From Rhodoplanes sp. Z2-YC6860 (GTDB lineage: Bacteria > Pseudomonadota > Alphaproteobacteria > Rhizobiales > Xanthobacteraceae), in the NCBI RefSeq assembly GCF_001579845.1, contig NZ_CP007440.1, positions 806,001 through 870,000 on the forward strand: a stretch of 64,000 nt of DNA, given 5' to 3'. The stretch's first letter is position 1. Each line of letters begins with the position of its first letter. This document shows, in pieces, positions 1 to 7,091 of the stretch. The notes beneath the pieces were generated by a model. It worked only from the letters and a program-made list of their open reading frames with translations. It did not search any database and was not told where the DNA came from. The position numbers and the translations under genes were made by a program.

Positions 1-74
1 CCGAGCATCAAGGCCCCGACGGCGGCGGGCTGATCGCGGCGATTGCCGAGCGCGCACCGGCGGAGGTCCGTTGA
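1..74 (+). CDS. C-terminal end of an unidentified upstream gene (partial)
   Basis: An open frame enters from the left edge and ends at the TGA at 72-74. It gives only 23 residues, rich in Gly, Ala and Glu, which is too little to name a family. The stop overlaps the ATG of the next gene by one base (TGATG), the arrangement of translationally coupled genes. It therefore probably belongs to the same operon as the monooxygenase and ABC transporter that follow. The call rests on this overlap and on the frame being open to the edge. Confidence 0.55.
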   Translation, partial: EHQGPDGGGLIAAIAERAPAEVR

Positions 75-1276
75 TGCGCATCGTCATCGTCGGGGCGGGC
101 GTCGCCGGCTGCATCATGGCGCGCACGCTGTCGCGGCTTTCCGGCGCCGAGGTGATCTGCCTGGAGCGTGTCGCGCAGGGCGACCACGCCGAGTCGGGCA
201 CCGGGCTGAACATCGGGCCGAATGCCCGAATGGCGCTGCAAGCTCACGATCCTGAGCTGACGGACGCGATCACCGCCGCGGGGCTGCCGTGGCGCACCTG
301 GCGTATTTCCCTCACGGATGGCTCGGTGCTGTTCGATCTGCCGCTGTCGCAGGTGGCTTTTAACGACGGCTGGCGAATCCGCTGGTCGGAGCTTTATCGC
401 GTGCTGCGCGAGGCCGCAGCGCCCGCGGTGCTCTACGATTGCGCCATCACCAGCATCGTTCGCGACGGCAATACCACATCGATCGCGTGGCGGCAGGGCG
501 GCATAGAGCGCCGCATCGAGAAGGTCGATTTCCTGATCGCGACCGACGGCCGCTATTCGGAGGTGCGCCGTGCTCTTGCCGGAGAAGCTGTCAGCCGCAT
601 GGTTGGCGTCGCGATCTCCCGCGTGCTCGTTCCCAATTCCAGCAACAGCCTGATCGACGACTATGAGCAATGGTTCAACGGTCCGAACCGGCTGCTGGCC
701 TTTCGCGTGCCGCCCGATCACGTCTATGTGGCGACGGCGTTTCCGATCCCGGCCGATCAGCCGATTCCTGAAAGTCTCAAGCAGCCCGAAGCATTGCGCG
801 CGGCCTTCACGCCGCGCAGCGGCGCCTTGAGTGCCCAGGGCGGTTGGCTCGTCGACACGATCTGCGCCAACGTCGCCGACATGCACTGGGCGCGGATGCA
901 GGAGCACGACGTGCTCTACACCGATCCGGATGCGTCCGTGCTTTATCTCGGCGACGCCGCCCACGGCATGGTGCCGACACTCGGGCAGGGCGCCACCCAG
1001 GCCATCGAGGACGCAGCTGTCGCCGCTGATCTGATCGCCCGCGAATGGACCGCCGGCCGTCGCGATCCGCGAGCCTGGCTCGAGGAAATCGACGCACTCC
1101 GACGCGAGCGGATGCTGTTCACCGTGGAGTTTTCGCGCGAAGCCACCGACACCATGCTGGAGGGCGCCGATCCGGTGGCAGGAACTTTGCATAAAAATCA
1201 GCCGGACTTCATGGCGAAGCTCCGGCGGCTCTACCAGGAGGTGCCCGGCTTGCCCGCCATGGCGACAAAAAGCTGA
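74..1276 (+). CDS. FAD-dependent aromatic-ring monooxygenase (UbiH / salicylate hydroxylase family)
   Basis: The 400-residue product has the three hallmarks of class A flavoprotein monooxygenases: the FAD-binding GAGVAG at residues 7-12, a central TDGRYSEVRR (DG motif, near 157) and GDAAHGMVPTLGQG (GD motif, near 292) that contacts the FAD ribityl chain. Enzymes of this family use NAD(P)H and O2 to hydroxylate an aromatic or heteroaromatic ring in the cytoplasm. ATG at 74 is preferred over the TTG at 71 because it overlaps the upstream stop. It is followed after 25 bases by an ABC transporter operon, which suggests uptake and then hydroxylation of one substrate. The substrate cannot be read from the sequence; salicylate-, 6-hydroxynicotinate- and 3-hydroxybenzoate-type hydroxylases all look alike at this level. 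Confidence 0.88.
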   Translation: MRIVIVGAGVAGCIMARTLSRLSGAEVICLERVAQGDHAESGTGLNIGPNARMALQAHDPELTDAITAAGLPWRTWRISLTDGSVLFDLPLSQVAFNDGWRIRWSELYRVLREAAAPAVLYDCAITSIVRDGNTTSIAWRQGGIERRIEKVDFLIATDGRYSEVRRALAGEAVSRMVGVAISRVLVPNSSNSLIDDYEQWFNGPNRLLAFRVPPDHVYVATAFPIPADQPIPESLKQPEALRAAFTPRSGALSAQGGWLVDTICANVADMHWARMQEHDVLYTDPDASVLYLGDAAHGMVPTLGQGATQAIEDAAVAADLIAREWTAGRRDPRAWLEEIDALRRERMLFTVEFSREATDTMLEGADPVAGTLHKNQPDFMAKLRRLYQEVPGLPAMATKS

Positions 1277-1301
1277 GTTCTTCCAAAGGAGAAGCAAGGA
1301 C

Positions 1302-2279
1302 ATGCGACGCCGCCATTTTCTCTCGATGATCGGCTCAGCCGCGCTGGCTTTCACGGCCACGCAGCCCGCTTTTGCGGCCGACAAGGTCACGGTCGGCGTG
1401 TTTCCGATCTCGTCGTCGCTGCCTTACTTCGTCGCGATCGAGAAGGGCTACTTCAAGGAGCTCAACATCGAGCCCGAGACCGTCAGGCTCATGGGCGGCC
1501 CGCCGAATGTCGCCGCCCTGATGACCAATCAGATTGACGCCGCGGCCGTGCTGGTCACGCTCGAAGGCCTCAATGCGAATGTGAAGAAGCCCGGCGTCGC
1601 GATGTACATCGCCATGCACAGCCAGACCGCGACCTACATCATGGAGCAGTTCGTGGTGCGCGAGGGCCTTGCCGACAAGGTCAAGACGCTCGCCGACTTC
1701 AAGGGCCTCAAGCTGATGTCGGCGCCGGGACCGGCGAACCTCAACACCGCGAAAGGTATCCTCGCCAAGGTCGGCCTGAAGGAGGGCGATTACACCATCG
1801 ATCAGCTCGACATGGGCCAGCACGTCAACGCCATGAAGGCCGGCACATTTGACGGGGGCTACACGCTCGAGCCGAGCGCGACCATCATGCACAAGATGGG
1901 CGTTGCGAAGACCGTGGAAGCCGGCGTGATCGGCAAGTATATCCTCGGCAGCCCGCAGGCCGACGCGTTCGCGGCAGGCTGCGCGCTCTCCACCGAGTTC
2001 ATCACCAAGCGTCCGGATGTCGCCAAGCGCTTCGCCGAAGGCTGGGGCAAGGCGGTGGACTTCATCAAGAAGAATCCGGAAGAGGCGCGGAAGTATCTCG
2101 CCAAGAACACGCTGACGCCCGACGACCTCGTCGATTCGGTGCCGATGCTTGGCTACACCATGGTCAAGGACATGGACGCGAAGCAGCTCGACTATCTGCA
2201 GAAGTTCACCGACTTCGGCACTGACATCGGCGTGGTGCCGGAGAAGATCGACGTCAAGAAGTACCTGAAGTCGTTCTGA
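1302..2279 (+). CDS. ABC transporter substrate-binding protein, NMT1/SsuA/TauA type
   Basis: A 325-residue periplasmic binding protein that would capture the ligand for the ATPase and permease encoded directly downstream. The N-terminus has a twin-arginine-like RRRHFLS, a hydrophobic stretch and an AFA-A cleavage site near residue 25, so Tat export is possible. The mature part starts with KVTVGVFPISSSLPYF and continues with EKGYFKELNIEPE, typical of the NMT1/SsuA superfamily that binds sulfonates, nitrate, pyrimidines or aromatic acids. A ribosome-binding site (AAGGAG) lies about 12 bases before the ATG. The ligand is unknown; the preceding monooxygenase makes a small aromatic compound plausible, which is inference. 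Confidence 0.88.
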   Translation: MRRRHFLSMIGSAALAFTATQPAFAADKVTVGVFPISSSLPYFVAIEKGYFKELNIEPETVRLMGGPPNVAALMTNQIDAAAVLVTLEGLNANVKKPGVAMYIAMHSQTATYIMEQFVVREGLADKVKTLADFKGLKLMSAPGPANLNTAKGILAKVGLKEGDYTIDQLDMGQHVNAMKAGTFDGGYTLEPSATIMHKMGVAKTVEAGVIGKYILGSPQADAFAAGCALSTEFITKRPDVAKRFAEGWGKAVDFIKKNPEEARKYLAKNTLTPDDLVDSVPMLGYTMVKDMDAKQLDYLQKFTDFGTDIGVVPEKIDVKKYLKSF

Positions 2280-2282
2280 TCG

Positions 2283-3149
2283 ATGGCGCCGGGAGCCGTC
2301 ATGAGCGCGAGGGAGCACGCTCTCAGGCAAGACCCGAGCGTATCAGCGCCCGAGAGTGTGCCGACATCGTTGCCGGTCGGTGGCGCGGGGCTGCGCCCCC
2401 ACGTCACCATCCGGGGGCTCAGCAAGCGCTTCGGCGATGCGGTGATCTACGACAAGTTCGATCTCGACATTCCGCGCGGCGAATTGATCTGCGTGTTCGG
2501 TCCGAACGGCTGCGGCAAGAGCACGCTGATCAACATGGTCGCGGGGCTTATCCCGCTCGATGAAGGCCAGGTGCTGTTCGACGGCATGCTGCTGTCGGAG
2601 ATCAAATTCGGCTACGTGTTCCAGAACTATCGCGAGGCGCTGTTTCCCTGGTTGCGGGCTTTCGACAACATCGCCTATCCGCTGAAGCTAATGGGCGTCG
2701 GAAAGTCCGAGCGGCGTGCGCAGGTCGAAAAGCTCGTGGCGCGGCTCGGCGTTCGGCTCGATCTCAACAAGTATCCCTACCAGATGTCCGGCGGCCAGCA
2801 GCAGCTGGTCTCCATCATGCGCGCACTGATCGTCGAGCCGGAGATCCTGTTTCTCGATGAGCCGTTCTCGGCGCTCGATTACGAGATGACGCTGTTCATG
2901 CGCGAGCAGCTGCAAAAGCTGTTCATGGAGACCAAGACCACGACCGTTCTGGTGTCGCATGACCTGGAAGAAGCGGTGTATCTCGCCGACCGAGTACTGC
3001 TGCTTTCGCGCTATCCGGCGCGGGTCGCGGACTTCGTGCGCTATGACGGTGCGCGGCCGCGGACCGACGTGACGCTGTCCGATCCGGATTTCGTGCGCAT
3101 CAAGGCGCATTGCCTCGAGGTGTTCCAGCGGGAGGTGCGGCGCACATGA
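2283..3149 (+). CDS. ABC transporter ATP-binding protein (SsuB/TauB type)
   Basis: The 288-residue cytoplasmic ATPase energises import by the adjacent permease. The full set of ABC motifs is visible: Walker A GPNGCGKST near residue 74, the signature MSGGQQQ near 168, Walker B ILFLDEPFSALD near 189 and the switch histidine in VLVSHDLEEAV near 225. It begins three bases after the binding-protein stop. A second ATG at 2301 could be used instead, because the first 35 residues are not part of the ATPase fold. Its 3' end overlaps the permease start by four bases (ATGA), indicating coupling. Confidence 0.9.
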   Translation: MAPGAVMSAREHALRQDPSVSAPESVPTSLPVGGAGLRPHVTIRGLSKRFGDAVIYDKFDLDIPRGELICVFGPNGCGKSTLINMVAGLIPLDEGQVLFDGMLLSEIKFGYVFQNYREALFPWLRAFDNIAYPLKLMGVGKSERRAQVEKLVARLGVRLDLNKYPYQMSGGQQQLVSIMRALIVEPEILFLDEPFSALDYEMTLFMREQLQKLFMETKTTTVLVSHDLEEAVYLADRVLLLSRYPARVADFVRYDGARPRTDVTLSDPDFVRIKAHCLEVFQREVRRT

Positions 3150-3898
3150 AGAAGCTCGAGCCGTTCCTCCCGGTTGTCGGCGTCGTTGGCCTGCTGGCCG
3201 TATGGTCGATCGCGGTCCATGGCGGTTTTGTCGACCCGGTGCTGCTGCCGCCGCCCAAGGCCGCGTTCGAGGCGCTGTGGAAGGGCATGGGCGGCGTGCT
3301 CGGCTTCGATTTCATCCGCACCGTGGAGCGCACCATCTGGTCCACGCTGATCGCGGCCGTGATCGCGATCCCGCTCGGCATCGTGCTGGGTTCGTCCGAA
3401 CGGCTCTACCGCTCGCTGGAGTTCGTCATCGATTTTTTCCGCTCGACGCCGGCCTCGGCGATGTTTCCGCTGTTCCTTGTGCTGTTCGGCGTTGGCGACA
3501 AGACCAAGATCTCGGTCGCGGCCTTCGGTGCGATGCTGGTGATCCTGTTCAACGTCGCCTACGGGGTGATGAACGCGCGCAAGACGCGGCTCCTCGCCGC
3601 CAAGGTCATGGGCGCTTCAAGGTTGCGCGTGCTGTTCGACGTGATGCTGCTGGAATCGCTGCCGCAGACCTTCGTCGGGCTCCGGAACGGCGTGTCGCTC
3701 GCCCTCGTCATTATCGTGGTCGCCGAGATGTTCATCGGCTCGCAAGATGGGATCGGCCACAGCGTGTTCGAGGCCCAGCAGTTGTTCGAGATGCCGCGCA
3801 TGTACGCGGCGATCTTCGCCGCCGGCGCGCTGGGCTACGGGCTGAACCTGTTATTTCTTCTGATCGAGCGGCGCTTCGTTCACTGGTCCGGCCGGTAG
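3146..3898 (+). CDS. ABC transporter permease (SsuC/TauC type)
   Basis: A 250-residue inner-membrane protein with about six hydrophobic segments and the BPD_transp_1 layout. The cytoplasmic EAA-type loop that contacts the ATPase is recognisable at AAKVMGASRLRVLF (about residue 150). The start is set at the ATG overlapping the ATPase stop (ATGA); an upstream in-frame start would add 12 residues that do not look like membrane protein. It ends the operon, and a large palindromic repeat follows it, placed between this gene and the convergent creatininase gene. The transporter probably imports the substrate of the monooxygenase at 74. Confidence 0.88.
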   Translation: MKKLEPFLPVVGVVGLLAVWSIAVHGGFVDPVLLPPPKAAFEALWKGMGGVLGFDFIRTVERTIWSTLIAAVIAIPLGIVLGSSERLYRSLEFVIDFFRSTPASAMFPLFLVLFGVGDKTKISVAAFGAMLVILFNVAYGVMNARKTRLLAAKVMGASRLRVLFDVMLLESLPQTFVGLRNGVSLALVIIVVAEMFIGSQDGIGHSVFEAQQLFEMPRMYAAIFAAGALGYGLNLLFLLIERRFVHWSGR

Positions 3899-3922
3899 AT
3901 CACTGGCGCCGACCCATCAGTT

Positions 3923-4009
3923 GTCATGGCCGGGCTTGTCCCGGCCATCTCGCTTAGGTGGGCACTGTGCCTCCCTAAGCGAGATGCCCGGCACAAGGCC
4001 GGGCATGAC
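3923..4009. repeat. 87-nt compound palindromic repeat, copy 1
   Basis: This intergenic palindrome begins GTCATG and ends CATGAC. The left arm holds a perfect 8-bp hairpin with loop CTTGT (TGGCCGGG / CCCGGCCA) and the right arm a perfect 8-bp hairpin with loop ACAAG (TGCCCGGC / GCCGGGCA). The centre is closed by CTCGCTTAGG pairing with CCTAAGCGAG. A reverse-complement copy of the same length lies at 42847-42933 and differs only in the central 15 nt. It sits between two convergent genes and could also act as a bidirectional terminator. Repeats of this shape are common in rhizobial intergenic DNA, as I recall. Confidence 0.9.
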
Positions 4010-4037
4010 GCCGGTGATTGGTGCGATCGCCGGTACG

Positions 4038-4829
4038 TTACGCCAGCCGGTCCAGCGAGAACCGCGTCACGTCGCGCAACAGCGCAATGAATCCGTCGGC
4101 CTGGAATTCCGCGGTGCGCTTGCCTTTTTCGGCGGTGCCGGCCGAGGCGTCGCCGACCGCGCCGTCGGGATTGAGGTCCGGCGCGATCCAGCCGAAGGCG
4201 TGCGTGCCGATCGGCCGCAGATGGGTGAATTCCTTCTCGATGTCGGCGGCGCTTGAAGGAAACATCTTGGCCTTGGACATATCGACCAGCTCGGGCCGGA
4301 AGTGCAGCATCAGCGACACCTCGATGTCGCCGGCATGGATGCCGTAGGTCGCGTCATAGGCCGCGTAAGTGTCGGGCGGCAGGCCGAAGCGCCGCCACTG
4401 CGTCGCCACCGCCAGCATGTTGAGCCGCACGCGAAGCTCGCGGGCGAGGATCGCGATCACCTCGGCATTGCCGCCGTGCGAATTGACGATGACGAGCTTG
4501 CGAAGGCCGGCGCGGTGCACGGCCTCGCCGATCTCGAACCAGGTGCGCAGCAGGTTCTCGGCCGAGAACGTGATGGTGCCCTTGGAGCGCAGGTGCTCGT
4601 TCGATTTGCCGATGGTCTGGATCGGCAGGAACAGCACCGAAAGCTCGTCGGGGAGCCGCTTCAGCGTGGTGTCGATCATGCCCTGCATGATCGCGGTGTC
4701 GGTCATCACCGGCAGATGCGGGCCGTGCTGCTCGATCGCCGCGACCGGCAGCACCGCGATGGTGGTGCTCGGATCGAGTTCGGAAAACTCGCTCGATTTC
4801 AGTTCGCCCCAGTATCGTTTTCGCGCCAT
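4038..4829 (-). CDS. Creatininase-family metal-dependent amidohydrolase
   Basis: A 263-residue protein of the creatininase family (PF02633), which hydrolyses cyclic or linear amides using two metal ions. The metal-ligand pattern is visible at the N-terminus: Glu33, His35 and Asp44 within PVAAIEQHGPHLPVMTD. A second ligand block is VNSHGGNAEV near residue 115, and the acidic IHAGDIEVS follows. Family members act on creatinine, formamidopyrimidines or mycofactocin precursors, so the substrate cannot be deduced. It is transcribed divergently from the RidA gene, with only 44 bases between the two starts, so they probably share control. Confidence 0.88.
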   Translation of the reverse strand: MARKRYWGELKSSEFSELDPSTTIAVLPVAAIEQHGPHLPVMTDTAIMQGMIDTTLKRLPDELSVLFLPIQTIGKSNEHLRSKGTITFSAENLLRTWFEIGEAVHRAGLRKLVIVNSHGGNAEVIAILARELRVRLNMLAVATQWRRFGLPPDTYAAYDATYGIHAGDIEVSLMLHFRPELVDMSKAKMFPSSAADIEKEFTHLRPIGTHAFGWIAPDLNPDGAVGDASAGTAEKGKRTAEFQADGFIALLRDVTRFSLDRLA

Positions 4830-4873
4830 ATCAACCTTCCGATCTCGTCACGCGATGGTATAGCATCCTCATC

Positions 4874-5263
4874 ATGAGACACATCACTCCCAAATCCATT
4901 CGCACGCCTTTCGCGCGCTACAGTTATGGCGTCGAGGTGCCGGCCGGTCACCGCCTCGTGGTCTGTTCGGGCCAGCTCGGCATCGACCCGAACGATCACA
5001 TTCCGCCGACGGTGGAAGAACAGACGCGGCTCTGCTTCCGCAACATCGAGGCGGTGCTCAAGGACGTGGGCCTCGGCTTTGCCGATCTGGTCCGGATCAA
5101 CGCCTTTGTGACCGGCCGCGAGCACATGAAAGGCTATATGACTGTCCGCGACGAATTCACGGTCGATCCGCCGCCGGCCTCGACCCTGATGATCGTGACG
5201 GGCTTCACCCGGCCGGAATTCCTGGTCGAGGTCGAGGTTCTGGCGGCCGGTCCGGCCAAATAA
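4874..5263 (+). CDS. RidA / YjgF-YER057c-UK114 family protein
   Basis: A 129-residue RidA-family protein. Members deaminate reactive enamine/imine intermediates or act as isomerases or hydrolases in catabolic pathways. It shows the family core: GQLGIDPN, an EQTRLCFRNIEAVLKDVG helix, VRINAFVTGREHM and the conserved Arg before FLVEVEVLAA near the C-terminus. The protein is full length for the family. It is followed after 19 bases by the two thiamine-diphosphate enzyme subunits on the same strand. The context suggests it handles an unstable intermediate of the same pathway, which is inference. Confidence 0.88.
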   Translation: MRHITPKSIRTPFARYSYGVEVPAGHRLVVCSGQLGIDPNDHIPPTVEEQTRLCFRNIEAVLKDVGLGFADLVRINAFVTGREHMKGYMTVRDEFTVDPPPASTLMIVTGFTRPEFLVEVEVLAAGPAK

Positions 5264-5282
5264 GAAAATCAGCGAGCGTGCA

Positions 5283-5798
5283 GTGACCGGGACGATGGAC
5301 GTCAACGAGAAAATCCACGAGCAGATCAAGAAGTGTGGTGTGACGCTTGCGGCGTCGCTGCCGGACGATTGGGTGGCGCCGCTGATCAATCGCATCGCCG
5401 CCGACAACTCGATCCGCCATGTCAGCGTCGCCCGCGAGGCCGAGGCCGTCGCGATCTGCAGCGGGGCGTTCTTCGGCGGCGTGCGCTCGGTGGCGCTGAT
5501 GGGCGCGACGGGGTTGCTCACCTGTACGGGCGAGCTCGCGACGCTCAATCTGCGCCATCAGATTCCGGTGTTTCTGATCGTCAGCCAGCGGGGCTCGATC
5601 GACGATCAGCGCATCTATCAGGAGGTGCAGGGCCGCCGCACGCTGCCGCTGCTGCAGACCTACGACTTTCCGTATCACGTCGTGAATCAGCCCGACGAGA
5701 TCGCATCGATCCCGGATGCCTACGAGACCTGTCGTTTGCAGAAGCGGCCCTTCGTGCTGTTCCTCACGCGGCGCTTGGTGAAGGGAGCCTCGGCATGA
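5283..5798 (+). CDS. Thiamine-diphosphate decarboxylase-like enzyme, N-terminal (Pyr) subunit, sulfopyruvate/phosphonopyruvate decarboxylase alpha type
   Basis: A 171-residue protein matching the pyrimidine-binding half of ThDP decarboxylases. It contains the catalytic-glutamate region VAREAEAVAICSGAFFGG, a GATGLLTCTGELATLN stretch, and RHQIPVFLIVSQRG. In sulfopyruvate decarboxylase (ComD/ComE) and similar enzymes, the two halves of the usual single chain are separate subunits, and the arrangement here matches that: the second half begins within the stop of this gene (ATGA overlap). The start is GTG 5283 or ATG 5295; neither has a strong ribosome-binding site. The true keto-acid substrate is not known. 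Confidence 0.8.
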   Translation: MTGTMDVNEKIHEQIKKCGVTLAASLPDDWVAPLINRIAADNSIRHVSVAREAEAVAICSGAFFGGVRSVALMGATGLLTCTGELATLNLRHQIPVFLIVSQRGSIDDQRIYQEVQGRRTLPLLQTYDFPYHVVNQPDEIASIPDAYETCRLQKRPFVLFLTRRLVKGASA

Positions 5799-6397
5799 AG
5801 GCGCGCAGCGCGATCGAGGTGGTGGCAAAGCACCGCGGCGGCGCGGTGGCCGTCTGTGCGCTGGGCATGGCTGCGAACGAATGGTGGGCGGTGACCGAGG
5901 GCGAGGACGCCTTCTACATGCACGGCGCCATGGGATTTGCGGCGAGCTTCGCGCTCGGCCTCGCGCTGTCGCTGCCGGACGCGCCGGTCTGGCTGATCAA
6001 TGCCGACGGCTCGCTCTGCATGAATCTCGGCTGCCTTCTCACCGAGGCGTCGCAGGCGCCGAAGAACCTCAAGCATTTCGTCGTCGACAATCAGGTCTAC
6101 CAGACGGTCGGCGCGCTGCCGATGGTCAACCAGGGCCGCACGGACTATGCGACGATCGCGAAAGGCGCGGGCATCGCGAAGACGCGCACCATCGAGTCGC
6201 TCGATGTGCTCGAACGCGAGATGCCGGACATCGCAAGCGAAGAGGGGCCGTCATTCACGGTGCTGCGGGTCGAGCCCGAGACGGGATTTCTCCGCACGCC
6301 GCCGATGACCTACGAGGGCCCGGAGATGAAATACCGCTTCGGCCGCGCGATGGAGAAGCGCTTCGGCATCAAGGTGTTCGGCCCGCAGGGCTATTGA
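5795..6397 (+). CDS. Thiamine-diphosphate decarboxylase-like enzyme, C-terminal (PP) subunit, sulfopyruvate/phosphonopyruvate decarboxylase beta type
   Basis: A 200-residue protein corresponding to the diphosphate-binding half of ThDP enzymes. It opens with YMHGAMGFAASFALGLALS and has the cofactor signature NADGSLCMNLG. The first Gly of the usual GDG is replaced by Ala here (ADG), while the Asp, Gly and the trailing Asn that bind Mg and diphosphate are kept. Then comes VVDNQVYQTVGALP, as in ComE and phosphonopyruvate decarboxylases. It overlaps the alpha subunit by four bases, so the two are presumably made together and form a heteromer. The neighbouring RidA and creatininase genes suggest a catabolic rather than coenzyme M role. 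Confidence 0.83.
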   Translation: MKARSAIEVVAKHRGGAVAVCALGMAANEWWAVTEGEDAFYMHGAMGFAASFALGLALSLPDAPVWLINADGSLCMNLGCLLTEASQAPKNLKHFVVDNQVYQTVGALPMVNQGRTDYATIAKGAGIAKTRTIESLDVLEREMPDIASEEGPSFTVLRVEPETGFLRTPPMTYEGPEMKYRFGRAMEKRFGIKVFGPQGY

Positions 6398-6412
6398 GGC
6401 AGAGCGGACAGC

Positions 6413-7060
6413 TCACATGTCCTCGAAATAGCTGCGCACGCTGCGGTCGGCGTCGGCGACCTCGGGCCCGTCATAAGGCATGCCGACCGCCATCGTCTCA
6501 TGTGCGGCGGCGAACATGTTGACATAGGGCGCGCCGCAGAATGCCACGGGCTTCACGCGCTCCCAGACGAGGTAGCCCTTGGCATCGACGCAATCCGAAT
6601 AGGTCGAGGCAGCCACCACATTGCCAACCACCATCAGGCGCTTGATCCATTCCTTGGTCCAAACCACCTCGCATTCGAAATGGCGCAGGCATTCGGCGAT
6701 GCGCGGCGGCTTGACGATCGTCGAGGGCAGGGCGGTCAGCCCGGCCTTTTCCAGTTCGTTGACGCCGCGATCGAACGGCAGGCCGACCACGCGCACCTTT
6801 TCGAGGATGTCGCGCTCGAATGACGGCAGATTGACCACGAAACTGCCGGTCGCGAGCAGGTTCTGAGCGGTGTGCCCGGCCGGGTTGGTGGTGAAGGCGA
6901 TCTGCACCGGATTGTGCACGATGCGGACGCAGGTGGCGTAGGAGGCCGCATTCACGCGTCCCTCGGTATCGACGGTCGTGACGATGCCGCAATGTCCGCC
7001 GGGCGCGAACAGCCGGTCCCAGTATTTCTCGGGCTGATTTACCAGCGTCGCTTTGGTCAT
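6413..7060 (-). CDS. Flavin-reductase-like domain protein (FMN-binding split barrel)
   Basis: A 215-residue protein of the flavin reductase-like family (PF01613), which binds FMN and often supplies reduced flavin to a monooxygenase or is itself an oxidoreductase. Characteristic stretches are CGIVTTVDTEGRVNAASYATCVR, PVQIAFTTNPAGHTAQNLLATGSFVVNLPS (spread over residues 25-85) and a following ERDILEKVRVVGLPF. It is on the minus strand, converging on the ThDP enzyme with 15 bases between the stops. A binding-protein gene is upstream on the same strand. Whether it partners the FAD monooxygenase at 74 is unknown, since that type normally reduces its own flavin. Confidence 0.82.
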   Translation of the reverse strand: MTKATLVNQPEKYWDRLFAPGGHCGIVTTVDTEGRVNAASYATCVRIVHNPVQIAFTTNPAGHTAQNLLATGSFVVNLPSFERDILEKVRVVGLPFDRGVNELEKAGLTALPSTIVKPPRIAECLRHFECEVVWTKEWIKRLMVVGNVVAASTYSDCVDAKGYLVWERVKPVAFCGAPYVNMFAAAHETMAVGMPYDGPEVADADRSVRSYFEDM

Positions 7061-7091
7061 CGCGCTTGTTTCCTGTCGGGTCGTCGGTTGA

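Noticed and set aside
8-1390. A minus-strand open frame of 460 codons opposite the monooxygenase
   Set aside because: The plus strand has all three flavin monooxygenase motifs; the minus frame has none and spans two genes.
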